64,000 nt of DNA from Streptomyces dangxiongensis (GTDB lineage: Bacteria; Actinomycetota; Actinomycetes; Streptomycetales; Streptomycetaceae): contig NZ_CP033073.1 in NCBI RefSeq assembly GCF_003675325.1, positions 5,146,001 to 5,210,000 on the forward strand, given 5' to 3'. Below the pieces are notes generated by a model. The model was given only the letters and a program-made list of their open reading frames with translations, was not told the origin of the DNA and did not search any database. Shown here in pieces: positions 1 through 8,074 of this stretch; the first letter of the stretch is position 1; each line of letters begins with the position of its first letter. The translations under genes were made by a program, and so were the position numbers.

Positions 1-1
1 G

Positions 2-250
2 TTCGCTCGGGCACGGCTCGGGCGCGGCCACCTTCCGGTTCGTGAGCGGCTGGGACTGGAGGTCCGCTTCCACGACCTGCGTCACACCTGTGTCACGCTG
101 CTGCTCGGGCTCGGTATCCCGCCACACATCGTTCGGGACATCGTGGGCCACAGTGCCCTCGACGTGACCATGAACATTTACGCGCACACGGACATGCGGG
201 AGAAGCGTGCGGCACTGGATCGGCTCGGGACGCTGCTGGGCGACGATTGA
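2..250 (+). CDS. Tyrosine recombinase / phage-type integrase, C-terminal part (5' end outside window)
   Basis: The open frame enters from the left edge and ends at TGA 248-250, giving 82 visible residues. They contain the integrase box II motif HDLRHT, a downstream GHSALDV segment and the nucleophile region NIYAHT, so the catalytic His-x-x-Arg pair, the second His and the Tyr are present; the first catalytic Arg must lie in the missing part. This family cuts and rejoins DNA at attachment sites of phages, plasmids and actinomycete integrative elements. It ends 106 bp before the 3' end of a tRNA-Arg gene, the usual position of an integrase beside its att site, so the element probably extends leftwards. 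Family assignment is firm; element type cannot be judged. Confidence 0.9.
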   Translation, partial: FARARLGRGHLPVRERLGLEVRFHDLRHTCVTLLLGLGIPPHIVRDIVGHSALDVTMNIYAHTDMREKRAALDRLGTLLGDD

Positions 251-275
251 CGCGGCGCCGGTGAGTCGGCGGGGA

Positions 276-299
276 CGTTGCCGTCAGCGTTGCCGTCAG
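276..299. repeat. Two tandem copies of a 12-bp direct repeat
   Basis: CGTTGCCGTCAG occurs at 276-287 and again at 288-299, between the integrase stop codon and the tRNA. Short direct repeats next to an att core are typical of arm-type integrase binding sites, but that role is inference. Confidence 0.6.
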
Positions 300-307
300 A
301 GATGCGA

Positions 308-341
308 AACGCCCTGGAAGGGTCACCCCTTCCGGGGCGTT
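308..341 (+). terminator. Hairpin terminator downstream of the integrase
   Basis: The arms AACGCCC-T-GGAAGGG and CCCTTCC-G-GGGCGTT form a 15-bp stem with one G-U pair around a 4-nt loop, followed by CTTGCTGCTC. It has no long T run, which is common for streptomycete terminators. Confidence 0.65.
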
Positions 342-356
342 CTTGCTGCTCAGACG

Positions 357-432
357 TGGCGCCCCCGGCAGGACTCGAACCTGCGGCCAAGCGCTTAGAA
401 GGCGCCTGCTCTATCCACTGAGCTACGGGGGC
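357..432 (-). tRNA. tRNA-Arg (anticodon UCU)
   Basis: Read on the minus strand this is a complete 76-nt cloverleaf. It has a 7-bp acceptor stem GCCCCCG/CGGGGGC, a D arm with GCTC/GAGC, an anticodon stem GGCGC/GCGCT with loop CTTCTAA (anticodon TCT), a T arm GCAGG-TTCGAGT-CCTGC, discriminator G and an encoded CCA at the 3' end (357-359). It decodes AGA, a rare codon in a high-GC genome. Its 3' end faces the integrase, so the T arm/acceptor segment is the likely attB core of the neighbouring element. Confidence 0.95.
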
Positions 433-754
433 CGGGTGGGGTGGCCTCGTGAGCGGTGCCCTGGTGGGGGCTGATCCGTGACGGTGCCGGGGTCAAGGAT
501 AGGGCTCCCGGTTCCTTGACCCTGTCGCTTCGCCTCCGTGGCTCGATGTGGAGGTTCGGTGAAGCGGTCCTGATAATCGCAGGCAGGTGCGAATCGTGCA
601 CCGTTTTTGGCGACCTGCGCCACCGGGTGTTGTGCACTCGTTATGCCTCGACCCGGCCCGTGTCCCAGTCGTCCCGTCCGTCCGTTCTGTCCCGTCGGCA
701 CGCAGACATGTCTATATGCTTCAGAATTCCCCTAAAATTGGGCATTCTTCACAT
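433..754. other. Intergenic region between tRNA-Arg and the dynA-like gene
   Basis: No convincing gene is seen in 322 bp. The frame of the next gene runs back to 587, but that stretch does not look conserved. The last 60 bp are unusually AT-rich; TAAAAT at 733-738 is a possible -10 box just upstream of the GTG start. The tRNA promoter should lie just right of 432, but I see no clear consensus boxes. Confidence 0.4.
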
Positions 755-2362
755 GTGGTGACCTTGGACGTACGGCCTCAGCTGCTCGACACTCTCTCCG
801 CTCTGCGCGACCGTGTCGCCGCCGCACGCTTTCCGCTGCCCCTGGCCGGGGCCCCACGCGCGCGTGCCAACCGCGACGAACTCCTCGCGCAGCTCGACGA
901 CTACCTCGTACCCCGGCTACGGGAACCCGAGGCGCCGCTGCTCGCCGTCGTCGGCGGTTCCACGGGCGCGGGGAAGTCGACGCTCGTCAACTCTCTCGTC
1001 GGCCGCCGGGTGAGCGAGGCCGGCGTGCTCCGGCCGACCACCCGGACGCCGGTGCTGGTCTGCCATCCGGAGGACCATCACTGGTTCAGCGGCATGCGCG
1101 TGCTTCCCGACCTGACGCGCGTGTGGGTGCCCCACCAGGACCCCGTCGACGAATACATGCCCCCCGGCGAGGATCCCGGACGCGTACTGCGCGTCGAGTC
1201 CGCCGACTCCCTCCCGCGCGGGCTCGCCCTCCTCGATGCCCCCGACATCGACTCCCTGCTCGCCGACCACCGTGTCCTCGCGGCCGAACTGATCTGCGCC
1301 GCCGACATCTGGATCATGGTCACGACGGCCGCCCGCTACGCCGACGCCGTCCCCTGGCACCTGCTGCGCACCGCCAAGGAGTACGACGCCGCCCTCGTCA
1401 CCGTCCTGGACCGGGTGCCCCACCAGGTCGTCTCCGAGGTCTCCCGGCAGTACGGCGCCCTGCTCACCAAGGCCGGCCTCGGTCACGTGCCCCGCTTCAC
1501 CGTGCCGGAGCTGCCCGAGTCCGCCTGGGGTGCCGGGCTGCTGCCCGCCACCGCCGTCGCGCCCCTGAAGAGCTGGCTCACCCAGCACGCCCAGGACGCC
1601 GCCGCCCGGCAGTACGTCATGGCCCGTACCGCCTACGGCGTACTCGACTCGCTCAAGGCACGCATGCCCGAGCTGGCCAGCGCCGCCGCCGCCCAGTACG
1701 CGGCGGCGCTCCGGCTCACCTCAGCCGTGGAGACCGCCTACGACCGCGAACACGAGCGGGTACGGGGCCGCCTCCAGGCCGGCGCCGTACTCGCCGGGGA
1801 CGCCCTCAAACGCTGGCGCGCCTTCCCCCTGGACTGCACCGCGGGCGAACTCCTCGACGCCCTCGTGGAGAGCCTCGCGGCCCTGCTGCTGTGTGCCGTC
1901 ACCGCCGCCGACGAGCGTGTCGACGACGTGTGGCGGCGAGAGCCCGCCGCAGGCGCCCCCGGCCTCACCGGCCGCGACGTGTCCCTGGAGAGCGCCGAGC
2001 ACCGTATCGGCCTGGCGGTACGACGCTGGCGGCGGGAACTGGAGGAGTACGCCGAAGACGAGGTACGGGACCTGGATCGCACCGGCACCCTCGACTCGGA
2101 GGCCGTCGCCGCCCTGGTCGCGACCGCGGTGCTGGGCGGGCGCCGGGCACGTACCGCCGGCGAGGGGCTCGCCCGACGGCTCGGCGCCCATGGCGCGCTG
2201 CGCCTGCGGGACCGGGCCGGGCGGCTGCTCATCGAACACGTGGACCGGGTCGTGCACGCCGAACGGGAACGGCGACTCGCCCCGCTCGACGCCCTGGACG
2301 TCCATCCCGAGCACCAGGCCGAACTCATCGCCGCGCTGTCGGTACTTCAGAAGGAGAGGTGA
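755..2362 (+). CDS. dynA: Dynamin-like GTPase (DynA-like)
   Basis: The 535-residue product starts with a short basic and hydrophobic stretch, then has a G1/P-loop [10 protein letters not shown] near residue 70, a conserved [13 protein letters not shown] switch-type segment, and LLDAPDIDS as the G3 region. The C-terminal two thirds is helical and Arg/Glu-rich, as in the stalk of bacterial dynamins. GTG 755 (or the adjacent GTG 758) is chosen because conservation-like sequence starts there; the frame is open back to 587. A second, longer GTPase follows after 3 bp, so the two are co-transcribed. Streptomyces dynA/dynB encode a dynamin pair that stabilises FtsZ rings during sporulation septation; assigning this pair to it rests on order, pairing and the adjacent ssbB-like gene. 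Confidence 0.72.
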   Translation: MVTLDVRPQLLDTLSALRDRVAAARFPLPLAGAPRARANRDELLAQLDDYLVPRLREPEAPLLAVVGGSTGAGKSTLVNSLVGRRVSEAGVLRPTTRTPVLVCHPEDHHWFSGMRVLPDLTRVWVPHQDPVDEYMPPGEDPGRVLRVESADSLPRGLALLDAPDIDSLLADHRVLAAELICAADIWIMVTTAARYADAVPWHLLRTAKEYDAALVTVLDRVPHQVVSEVSRQYGALLTKAGLGHVPRFTVPELPESAWGAGLLPATAVAPLKSWLTQHAQDAAARQYVMARTAYGVLDSLKARMPELASAAAAQYAAALRLTSAVETAYDREHERVRGRLQAGAVLAGDALKRWRAFPLDCTAGELLDALVESLAALLLCAVTAADERVDDVWRREPAAGAPGLTGRDVSLESAEHRIGLAVRRWRRELEEYAEDEVRDLDRTGTLDSEAVAALVATAVLGGRRARTAGEGLARRLGAHGALRLRDRAGRLLIEHVDRVVHAERERRLAPLDALDVHPEHQAELIAALSVLQKER

Positions 2363-2365
2363 CCG

Positions 2366-5104
2366 GTGACCGCCGTCACTGACCAGGACCACACCGAACA
2401 CACCGACCACATGAGGCGCGGCGATCACGACAGCGACAGTGGCGGCACCCGGTCCACGGAGCACAGCGGTCGCGTCGGCACGGTGCCCACGGACAACGCC
2501 GCGACCGCCGCGCGTGCCGACGGCCCCACGAACGGGCAGGCGCGCCGCGCGGAGGGGCACGCGGACCCCGCGCACGGGCAGGAGAGCCCCGCGCAGGGGC
2601 ACGGACACGTGAGTCCCGGGAATGGACATGTGAGCCTCGCGGAGGGCAGCCGTGGCGGTGACGGTCCCGCCACCGACAACCACTGCACCGCGAACCCCGC
2701 CCCGCGGTCCGCCGCCGTCAGCGTCTCCGTCCTCGGCGTCCCCGAGGACGTCGGGGGAGACGCCGACGGGAACGGCGAGAAGAACCGCGGCGGAGGCGCG
2801 GTCACTGGCCGGAACAGCGGCGGTGATGGTGACGGCCACGGCCGGGGTGACGGTCACAGTGAAGGCGACCAGGAAGAGGGCGGCGGCAAGGGGAAGGGCG
2901 AGGGCAAGGAGACCGTCGGTGAACAGCACGCTCGCGGGACGGGCGAGGACGCCGACCGCGAGAGCCCCGCACGCGTGCACGGCGAGCACGGCGAGCACGC
3001 GGACCGTGAGCGACCCGCAAGCGCGCACGGCGAGAGCGCCGCCCCTGACCGACCCGCGCGCGGGCCCGGCGTCGGTGAGATCGCCTCTGTCCCTCGCCCA
3101 CACGTCCACTCACCCCGGCCCCGCACCGCGGCGGAAGCCAAGCCGGGCACCGGCACCAGCGCCAGCACCGGCACCGGCCTCAGCGCCAGCGCCGGCACCG
3201 GCGTCAGCGCCAGTGCCGGTACCAGCACTGGCACTGGCACCGACCCAGGACCGCACGCGACGACGAACACGAACACGCGCACGAACACGAACACGCGCAC
3301 GAACACGAAGACGAAGGCGAAGGCCGGCACGACCCCGGACACCGCCACCGGCCCGGACACCGCAGCCGATGCGGAATCCCAGGAGACCTGGGACGACGGT
3401 CTCATCGCCCGGCGCGTCACCGAGGCCAACGCCGCCGCCCTCGCCGCCGAACGCGCCTCCGCGATCGAACCCGCGCACCGCGGCCCGGCCGGCCACATTC
3501 CGACCCCGCTGGCCTACGACGGCCCCCTGCGGTCCCGCCTGGACGCCCTGCGGGAACTCGTCGGGCTGTCCCGCACCCGCCTGGACAGCCACACCCTCGC
3601 CGAGGCGGGCCGGGTACTGGACGAGGCCGCGGCCCGCCGCAAGCTGTCCGGCCGGCACACCGTCGTCGCCCTCGCCGGGGCCACCGGCAGCGGCAAGTCC
3701 CAGCTGTTCAACGCGCTCGCGGGGGTGCCCATCTCGGAGACGGGCGTACGACGCCCCACCACCGCCGCGCCCATCGCGTGCAGTTGGAGCGACGGCGCGG
3801 CGGGCCTCATCGACCGGCTGGGCATCCCGGGCCGGTTGCGCCGCAGGCCGCTGCACAACCAGGAGAGCGAGGCGCAGTTGCGCGGGCTGGTCCTGATCGA
3901 CCTGCCCGACCACGACTCCGCGGCCGTACAGCACCGCGAACAGGTCGACAGGATCCTGAAGCTGGTCGACGCGGTGATCTGGGTGGTCGACCCAGAGAAG
4001 TACGCCGACGCCATCCTCCACGAGCGCTATCTGCGGCCCATGGCCGGTCACGCGGAGATCATGTTCATCGTCCTCAACCAGGTGGACCGGCTGCCCGGCG
4101 ACGCCGCCGACCAGGTCCTGGACGACCTGCGGCGACTGCTCGACGAGGACGGCATCGCGCTCGGCGAGTACGGCGAACCGGGTGCCACGGTGCTCGCGCT
4201 GTCCGCGCTCACCGGCGAGGGCGTCGGTGATCTGCGCGAGTCGCTCGGCGAGTTCGTGGCGGAACGCGGCGCGGCGGCCCGCCGGGTGGCGGCCGACCTG
4301 GACGCCGCGGCGGCCGAGCTGCGGCCCGTCTACGCCACCGGGCGGCGGGTCGGCCTGACCGAGGAGGCGCGTGAGGAGTTCGCCGCGCGGCTCGCGGACG
4401 CGGTGGGCGCCACGGCGGCCGGTGAGGCCGCCGAGCGCGCCTGGCTGCGCAACGCCAACCGCGCGTGCGGCACGCCCTGGCTGCGGCTGTGGCGCTGGTA
4501 CCACGGCCGCGGCGAGTCCACGACGGGCCGGATCCCGGTGCGCACCCAGGCGGACGAGGAGGCCACGGCTCGCCAGCGCGTGGAACAGGCGGTCCGTACG
4601 GTCTCCGAGCGCGCCTCGGCCGGGCTGCCCACGCCGTGGGCGCAGGCGGTGCGCGAGGCTGCCGTGCGCGGCTCCCAGGGGCTGTCCGAGGCGTTGGACG
4701 ATCTGGCGTCGCGGGCCGGGCTGCCGCCGGGCCGGCCGCCGCGGCCGGGCTGGTGGCCGATGGCCGTGCTGGTCCAGGCGGCGATGACGCTGCTCCAGAT
4801 CGTGGGCGGTCTGTGGCTGGTGGGCCAGATCGCCGGCGTGATGGCGCCCAACCTCGGTGTGCCGGTGCTGCTGATGGTGTGCGGGATCGTCGGTGGTCCG
4901 CTGGTGGAGTGGGGCTGCCGGATGGCGGCCCGTGGCCCGGCACGGCGCTACGGCCAGGACGCGGAACGCCGGCTGCGGGAGGCGGCGGCGAGCTGCGGCC
5001 GGGCCCGGGTGCTGGACCCGGTGGCGGCGGAGCTGCTGCGGTACCGGGAGGTCCGCGAGCAGTACGGCAGGGTCGCCCGTACCGGCGCCGCCGGGGTGGG
5101 TTGA
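2366..5104 (+). CDS. dynB: Dynamin-like membrane GTPase with long low-complexity N-terminus (DynB-like)
   Basis: This 912-residue product has three parts. Residues 1 to about 330 are low-complexity: His/Gly/Asp/Glu-rich, then GTGxSAS and NTNTRT repeats. A GTPase domain follows, with P-loop GATGSGKSQ near residue 436, LIDLPDHDS (G3) and NQVDR (G4, NxxD-like). Near residues 790-850 are two hydrophobic segments around MAVLVQAAMTLLQIVGGLWL and VPVLLMVCGIVGG, so it is probably membrane anchored. The GTG start at 2366 follows AAGGAGAGG with good spacing. It partners the preceding GTPase, and dynamin pairs usually act as hetero-oligomers on membrane. The N-terminal extension is much longer than the GTPase core needs and may be a variable tether. 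Confidence 0.72.
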   Translation: MTAVTDQDHTEHTDHMRRGDHDSDSGGTRSTEHSGRVGTVPTDNAATAARADGPTNGQARRAEGHADPAHGQESPAQGHGHVSPGNGHVSLAEGSRGGDGPATDNHCTANPAPRSAAVSVSVLGVPEDVGGDADGNGEKNRGGGAVTGRNSGGDGDGHGRGDGHSEGDQEEGGGKGKGEGKETVGEQHARGTGEDADRESPARVHGEHGEHADRERPASAHGESAAPDRPARGPGVGEIASVPRPHVHSPRPRTAAEAKPGTGTSASTGTGLSASAGTGVSASAGTSTGTGTDPGPHATTNTNTRTNTNTRTNTKTKAKAGTTPDTATGPDTAADAESQETWDDGLIARRVTEANAAALAAERASAIEPAHRGPAGHIPTPLAYDGPLRSRLDALRELVGLSRTRLDSHTLAEAGRVLDEAAARRKLSGRHTVVALAGATGSGKSQLFNALAGVPISETGVRRPTTAAPIACSWSDGAAGLIDRLGIPGRLRRRPLHNQESEAQLRGLVLIDLPDHDSAAVQHREQVDRILKLVDAVIWVVDPEKYADAILHERYLRPMAGHAEIMFIVLNQVDRLPGDAADQVLDDLRRLLDEDGIALGEYGEPGATVLALSALTGEGVGDLRESLGEFVAERGAAARRVAADLDAAAAELRPVYATGRRVGLTEEAREEFAARLADAVGATAAGEAAERAWLRNANRACGTPWLRLWRWYHGRGESTTGRIPVRTQADEEATARQRVEQAVRTVSERASAGLPTPWAQAVREAAVRGSQGLSEALDDLASRAGLPPGRPPRPGWWPMAVLVQAAMTLLQIVGGLWLVGQIAGVMAPNLGVPVLLMVCGIVGGPLVEWGCRMAARGPARRYGQDAERRLREAAASCGRARVLDPVAAELLRYREVREQYGRVARTGAAGVG

Positions 5105-5529
5105 GCGGGGGCGGGGGCGGGGGCGGGGGCGGCCAGGCATCGGCGAGCGCCGAAGCCGAAGAGGGGCCGGTGGCGGTCGGCTGACAGGGAGCGGAAGCAG
5201 CGGTCGGAACACGGGCGGTCCAAGGGGTGAGGCGGCGCTTCCCCTGCACGCGGTGACGCGATGGTCACCCACGCGGGTGGCGAGGTTTTCCACAGGCAGG
5301 TGGTCGTCCACAGCGCTCAGCGGGCCCGGCCCGGCGGAGGCAGTCTGAGGTCACGGCGATCGCACGGCGGGTCCGGCGGAGACACAGCGGACGGTACGGG
5401 CGGTCGGCGGGAGGTGCGGGCACGTACGGCAGTCGTACGCGCCGGCACGGCAGACGCAGCCGTACGGGACGGGCCCGTACGCGTGCCCGCCCGGCCGGAA
5501 GGGGACGGGCGAGGGAGGGGAGCGAGGAC
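5105..5529. other. Intergenic region with four-tract G5 repeat
   Basis: Directly after the dynB-like stop lie four GGGGGC units (5107-5130), a strong G-quadruplex candidate. The rest of the 425 bp is GC-rich without a convincing gene. Several CGTACGG-type short palindromic words occur at 5390-5480. A purine-rich ribosome site precedes the ssb start. Confidence 0.5.
5107..5130 (+). repeat. (GGGGGC)4 tract, G-quadruplex candidate
   Basis: Four runs of five G, each separated by one C, begin three bases after the TGA of the GTPase gene and would be in the 3' UTR of its mRNA. Confidence 0.7.
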
Positions 5530-6006
5530 ATGAACGAGACGATCGTGTGCGTGGTGGGCAACGTGGCGACCCAGCCGGCGTACCGCGAACTGGCGGCGGG
5601 GCCGTCGGCGCGGTTCCGGCTGGCGGTGACCGCGCGCTACTGGGACCGGGAGAAGAACGCGTGGGTGGACGGGCACACCAACTTCTTCACGGTGTGGGCC
5701 AACCGCCAGCTAGCGGTCAACGTGGCCGCGTGCGTGGAGGTGGGCCAGCCCGTCATCGTCCAGGGCCGGCTGAAGGTGCGCACGGAGCAGCGTGAGGGGC
5801 AGCAGCAGTGGACGTCGGCCGACATCGACGCCGTGGCGATCGGCCATGACCTGTCCCGCGGTACGGCGCTCTTCCACCGCGCGGCCAAACCGGAGGCACC
5901 ACCGACGGCGAACCGACCGGAGCCGAACTGGGAGACACCCCGACAGACCGACCCCCAGGAGACTCCGGAGCCACAAGAAGCGGCGACAGCACTAGCGGTG
6001 ACGTAA
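5530..6006 (+). CDS. ssbB: Single-stranded DNA-binding protein, SsbB type
   Basis: The 158-residue product has an OB-fold SSB domain over about residues 3-112: ETIVCVVGNVAT at the start, FRLAVTARYWD, TNFFTVWANRQLA and VIVQGRLKVRTEQ in the usual order. The tail is short, Pro/Gln/Thr-rich and ends in ALAVT. It lacks the acidic DDDIPF-like C-terminal tip of the replicative SSB, which argues for the second paralogue, SsbB. In S. coelicolor SsbB is needed for proper chromosome segregation during sporulation, which fits its place beside the sporulation-linked dynamin pair. ATG 5530 follows a GGGAGGGGAGCGAGG ribosome site. Confidence 0.82.
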   Translation: MNETIVCVVGNVATQPAYRELAAGPSARFRLAVTARYWDREKNAWVDGHTNFFTVWANRQLAVNVAACVEVGQPVIVQGRLKVRTEQREGQQQWTSADIDAVAIGHDLSRGTALFHRAAKPEAPPTANRPEPNWETPRQTDPQETPEPQEAATALAVT

Positions 6007-6093
6007 CGTCAGTGGACCGGGTGGTGACGTGACGTCAGTCGATCGCGGCGGCGGCGCGCCGTCGGTCCGGACGCGTCCCTGACGTGACGTCAG
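5999..6093. promoter_or_regulatory. Three copies of a TGACGTNACGTCA palindrome
   Basis: Perfect 13-bp palindromes with a variable centre sit at 5999-6011, 6025-6037 and 6080-6092, each followed by G. The first overlaps the ssbB stop codon. A partial copy (GACGTGACACC) follows near 6110. Repeated identical palindromes in a gap look like binding sites for a dimeric regulator acting on the downstream surface-protein gene; the regulator is unknown. Confidence 0.55.
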
Positions 6094-6469
6094 CCCGACG
6101 TTCGGCGGCGACGTGACACCGGTCGGGCGTCGCCCGGGGTGCACCGGAACGACGTCCGAGCCCCGGCCGGCGCTCCGTTCCCTCCCCCCGGTGCGGCACC
6201 GTGCCCGTGCCGCCCGTGTGCACCGTGCCCGCCCCGGGCGCGGTCCGTACCGCCTCAACTCCGCGCACGAAGCGGTGGATTTGTCGATATGGCCAGCTCG
6301 TGGACGTCCTGGCGATAACGATTCCAGATCGGATCGGCCATCGGATGATCCGACCGGCGGGCGAGGCTCCGCCTGATCCATAGGATGCCGGGCGTGCCCC
6401 TAGGGGCTGCCGATTCTGCTGGTGGGACCGTCCCCCACGTCCAACGGGTCCTGCTCGAAGGGGAATTCT
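6007..6469. other. Intergenic region upstream of the surface protein
   Basis: The first 100 bp hold the palindrome copies listed separately. The remainder (6120-6456) is GC-rich with a less GC-rich patch at 6270-6350 (ATTTGTCGATATGG, GATAACGATTCC), where a promoter could lie. I see no gene. Confidence 0.4.
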
Positions 6470-7876
6470 GTGCTTGCTGCGCTCTCTGCGTTCTGCCGGT
6501 CCACCGGAGCGGCCCGCCTGGCCGCCGCCACCACGGTGACCGGCCTCGCGGCAGCCGGCGTGCTGTCCGGCGCCGGTACGGCCGCGGCCGAGGGGACGCC
6601 GCAGAGACAGGGCGGGGCCACGGCGACGATCAACGGCCTGAAGACCTACGGCGAGGCCGTGATCCACGGGGACGGCGGCGACCAGCGGGTGTCGGCGGGC
6701 CTGTTCGAGATGTCCGTGGACGGCGGCGGCACCCTGCAGACGTACTGCGTCGACCTCCACAACCCGACCCAGCGTGACGCCCGGTACCAGGAGACGGCCT
6801 GGAGCGGTACGTCGCTGGGCACCAACAAGGGCGCGGGCCGGATCCGCTGGATACTCCAGCACTCCTACCCCCAGGTCAACGACCTCGCCGCGCTCGCACG
6901 GCGGGCGGGCACGAGGGGGCTGACCGAGCAGGACGCGGCGGCCGGCACCCAGGTGGCCATCTGGCGCTACTCGGACGGGGCCGAGGTCGACGCCGTCGAC
7001 CCGCAGGCCGAGAAGCTCGCCGACTACCTGGAGAAGAACGCCCGAGGCATCTCCGAACCGCAGGCCTCGCTGACCCTGGACCCGCCCGCGGTATCCGGCC
7101 GGCCCGGCGATCTGCTCGGACCGGTGACCGTGCACACCAACGCGGGCGCCGTCACGGTGAGCCCGCCGGCGGGCGCGGCGGCCGCCGGGGTGCGGATCAC
7201 CGACAAGACCGGCAAGGGGATCACCTCGGCGAAGAACGGCACCCGGCTGTACTTCGACGTGCCCGCGGACGCGGCGGACGGGACGGCCGAGCTGACCGTG
7301 CAGGCGTCGACGACCGTGCCGGTGGGCCGCGCCTTCGCCTCCGAGAGCCGCAGCCAGACCCAGGTCCTGGCCGGCTCCAGCGAGTCCACGGTCTCCGCGT
7401 CCGTGACGGCCGGCTGGGCGGCCGAGGGCGCCGTAGCGGCCGTCTCGGCCCGCAAGAACTGTGCCGAGGGCGGTGTGGACATCGTCGTGGCCGACAAGGG
7501 CGACAAGCCGTTCACCTTCGAGCTGATGGGCGTCGAGCACACCATCCCCGCGGGTGCCTCCCGCACGGTGACCGTCCCGCTCCAGGAGGACCAGGCCTAC
7601 GACTTCACGATCACCGGCCCCCACGGCTTCAGCCACCGCTTCACCGGCGTCATGGACTGCCGGACCCAGGGCGCGGTCACGACCGAGACGGCCCAGCTAC
7701 GCAGCGAGCCCAGCCCCGCCACGGTGGGCGCCGTCACCGCGGACACCACCGACCTGGCCGCGACGGGCGGCTCGGCGATCACCCCGCTGATCGCGGGCGT
7801 GGCCATCGGCCTGGTGGTGATAGGCGGCACGGTGCTGGTGGTGCTGCGCCGCAAGGAGACGACACCCGGCGCGTGA
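6470..7876 (+). CDS. Cell-wall-anchored thioester-domain (TQXA) surface protein with LAXTG sortase signal
   Basis: The 468-residue product has a signal peptide ending near GAGTAAAEG, a thioester domain, Ig-like/Ser-Ala-rich repeats, and at the C-terminus LAATGG followed by a hydrophobic helix and a basic tail (LRRKE). The thioester pair is visible as Cys in LQTYCVDLHNPT and Gln in GTQVAIWRYSDG, the TQXA motif; such Cys-Gln bonds let surface proteins attach covalently to targets. The LAXTG signal is that used by class E sortases in Streptomyces. GTG 6470 is chosen over the more upstream frame because GAAGGGGAA precedes it and the signal peptide begins there. No sortase gene is adjacent. Confidence 0.88.
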   Translation: MLAALSAFCRSTGAARLAAATTVTGLAAAGVLSGAGTAAAEGTPQRQGGATATINGLKTYGEAVIHGDGGDQRVSAGLFEMSVDGGGTLQTYCVDLHNPTQRDARYQETAWSGTSLGTNKGAGRIRWILQHSYPQVNDLAALARRAGTRGLTEQDAAAGTQVAIWRYSDGAEVDAVDPQAEKLADYLEKNARGISEPQASLTLDPPAVSGRPGDLLGPVTVHTNAGAVTVSPPAGAAAAGVRITDKTGKGITSAKNGTRLYFDVPADAADGTAELTVQASTTVPVGRAFASESRSQTQVLAGSSESTVSASVTAGWAAEGAVAAVSARKNCAEGGVDIVVADKGDKPFTFELMGVEHTIPAGASRTVTVPLQEDQAYDFTITGPHGFSHRFTGVMDCRTQGAVTTETAQLRSEPSPATVGAVTADTTDLAATGGSAITPLIAGVAIGLVVIGGTVLVVLRRKETTPGA

Positions 7877-8074
7877 CGGCGCCGGGCGACGGCGCCGACG
7901 TGCCGGGTGAGGTCCGGGCGGCGCGTCAGCAGCCGATCGATGCCGGGCCGGCGGCCACGTCGTCGAACCACAGGGTGCCCTCGGCATCAGTGATGTGCCG
8001 AGGGCATCGCCAACTTGGCAGCGAAGTCGGGCCAGCAGCCCACCGCCGGCGGCGAAGCGTGATCAGCTTGAGGC
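7877..8074. other. Gap with hairpin and possible gene remnant on the minus strand
   Basis: On the minus strand, 8010 down to about 7927 reads HITDAEGTLWFDDV... and then stops, which resembles the C-terminus of a carbohydrate-binding or glycosidase module. No start or upstream domain remains, so it is at best a fragment. Confidence 0.3.
7976..8006. terminator. 11-bp perfect hairpin
   Basis: TGCCCTCGGCA (7976-7986) and TGCCGAGGGCA (7996-8006) pair around a 9-nt loop, 100 bp after the surface-protein gene. It is a plausible terminator, without a T run. Confidence 0.55.

Noticed and set aside
587..754. Upstream extension of the dynA-like gene from 587
   Set aside because: The frame is open but the residues before the GTG pair at 755/758 are Cys/Arg/Pro-mixed and AT-rich near the end, unlike the conserved start [10 protein letters not shown].
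1721..3109. Long minus-strand open frame across the two GTPase genes
   Set aside because: It is an antisense shadow of high-GC coding sequence; product is low-complexity without domains.
3250..3330. Possible CRISPR-like repeats
   Set aside because: The 12-bp words (ACGAACACG) have no unique spacers and are in-frame protein repeats.
3110..5311. 733-codon minus-strand frame over the second GTPase
   Set aside because: Antisense shadow with Arg/Gly/Val bias and no motif; the plus strand has an intact GTPase.
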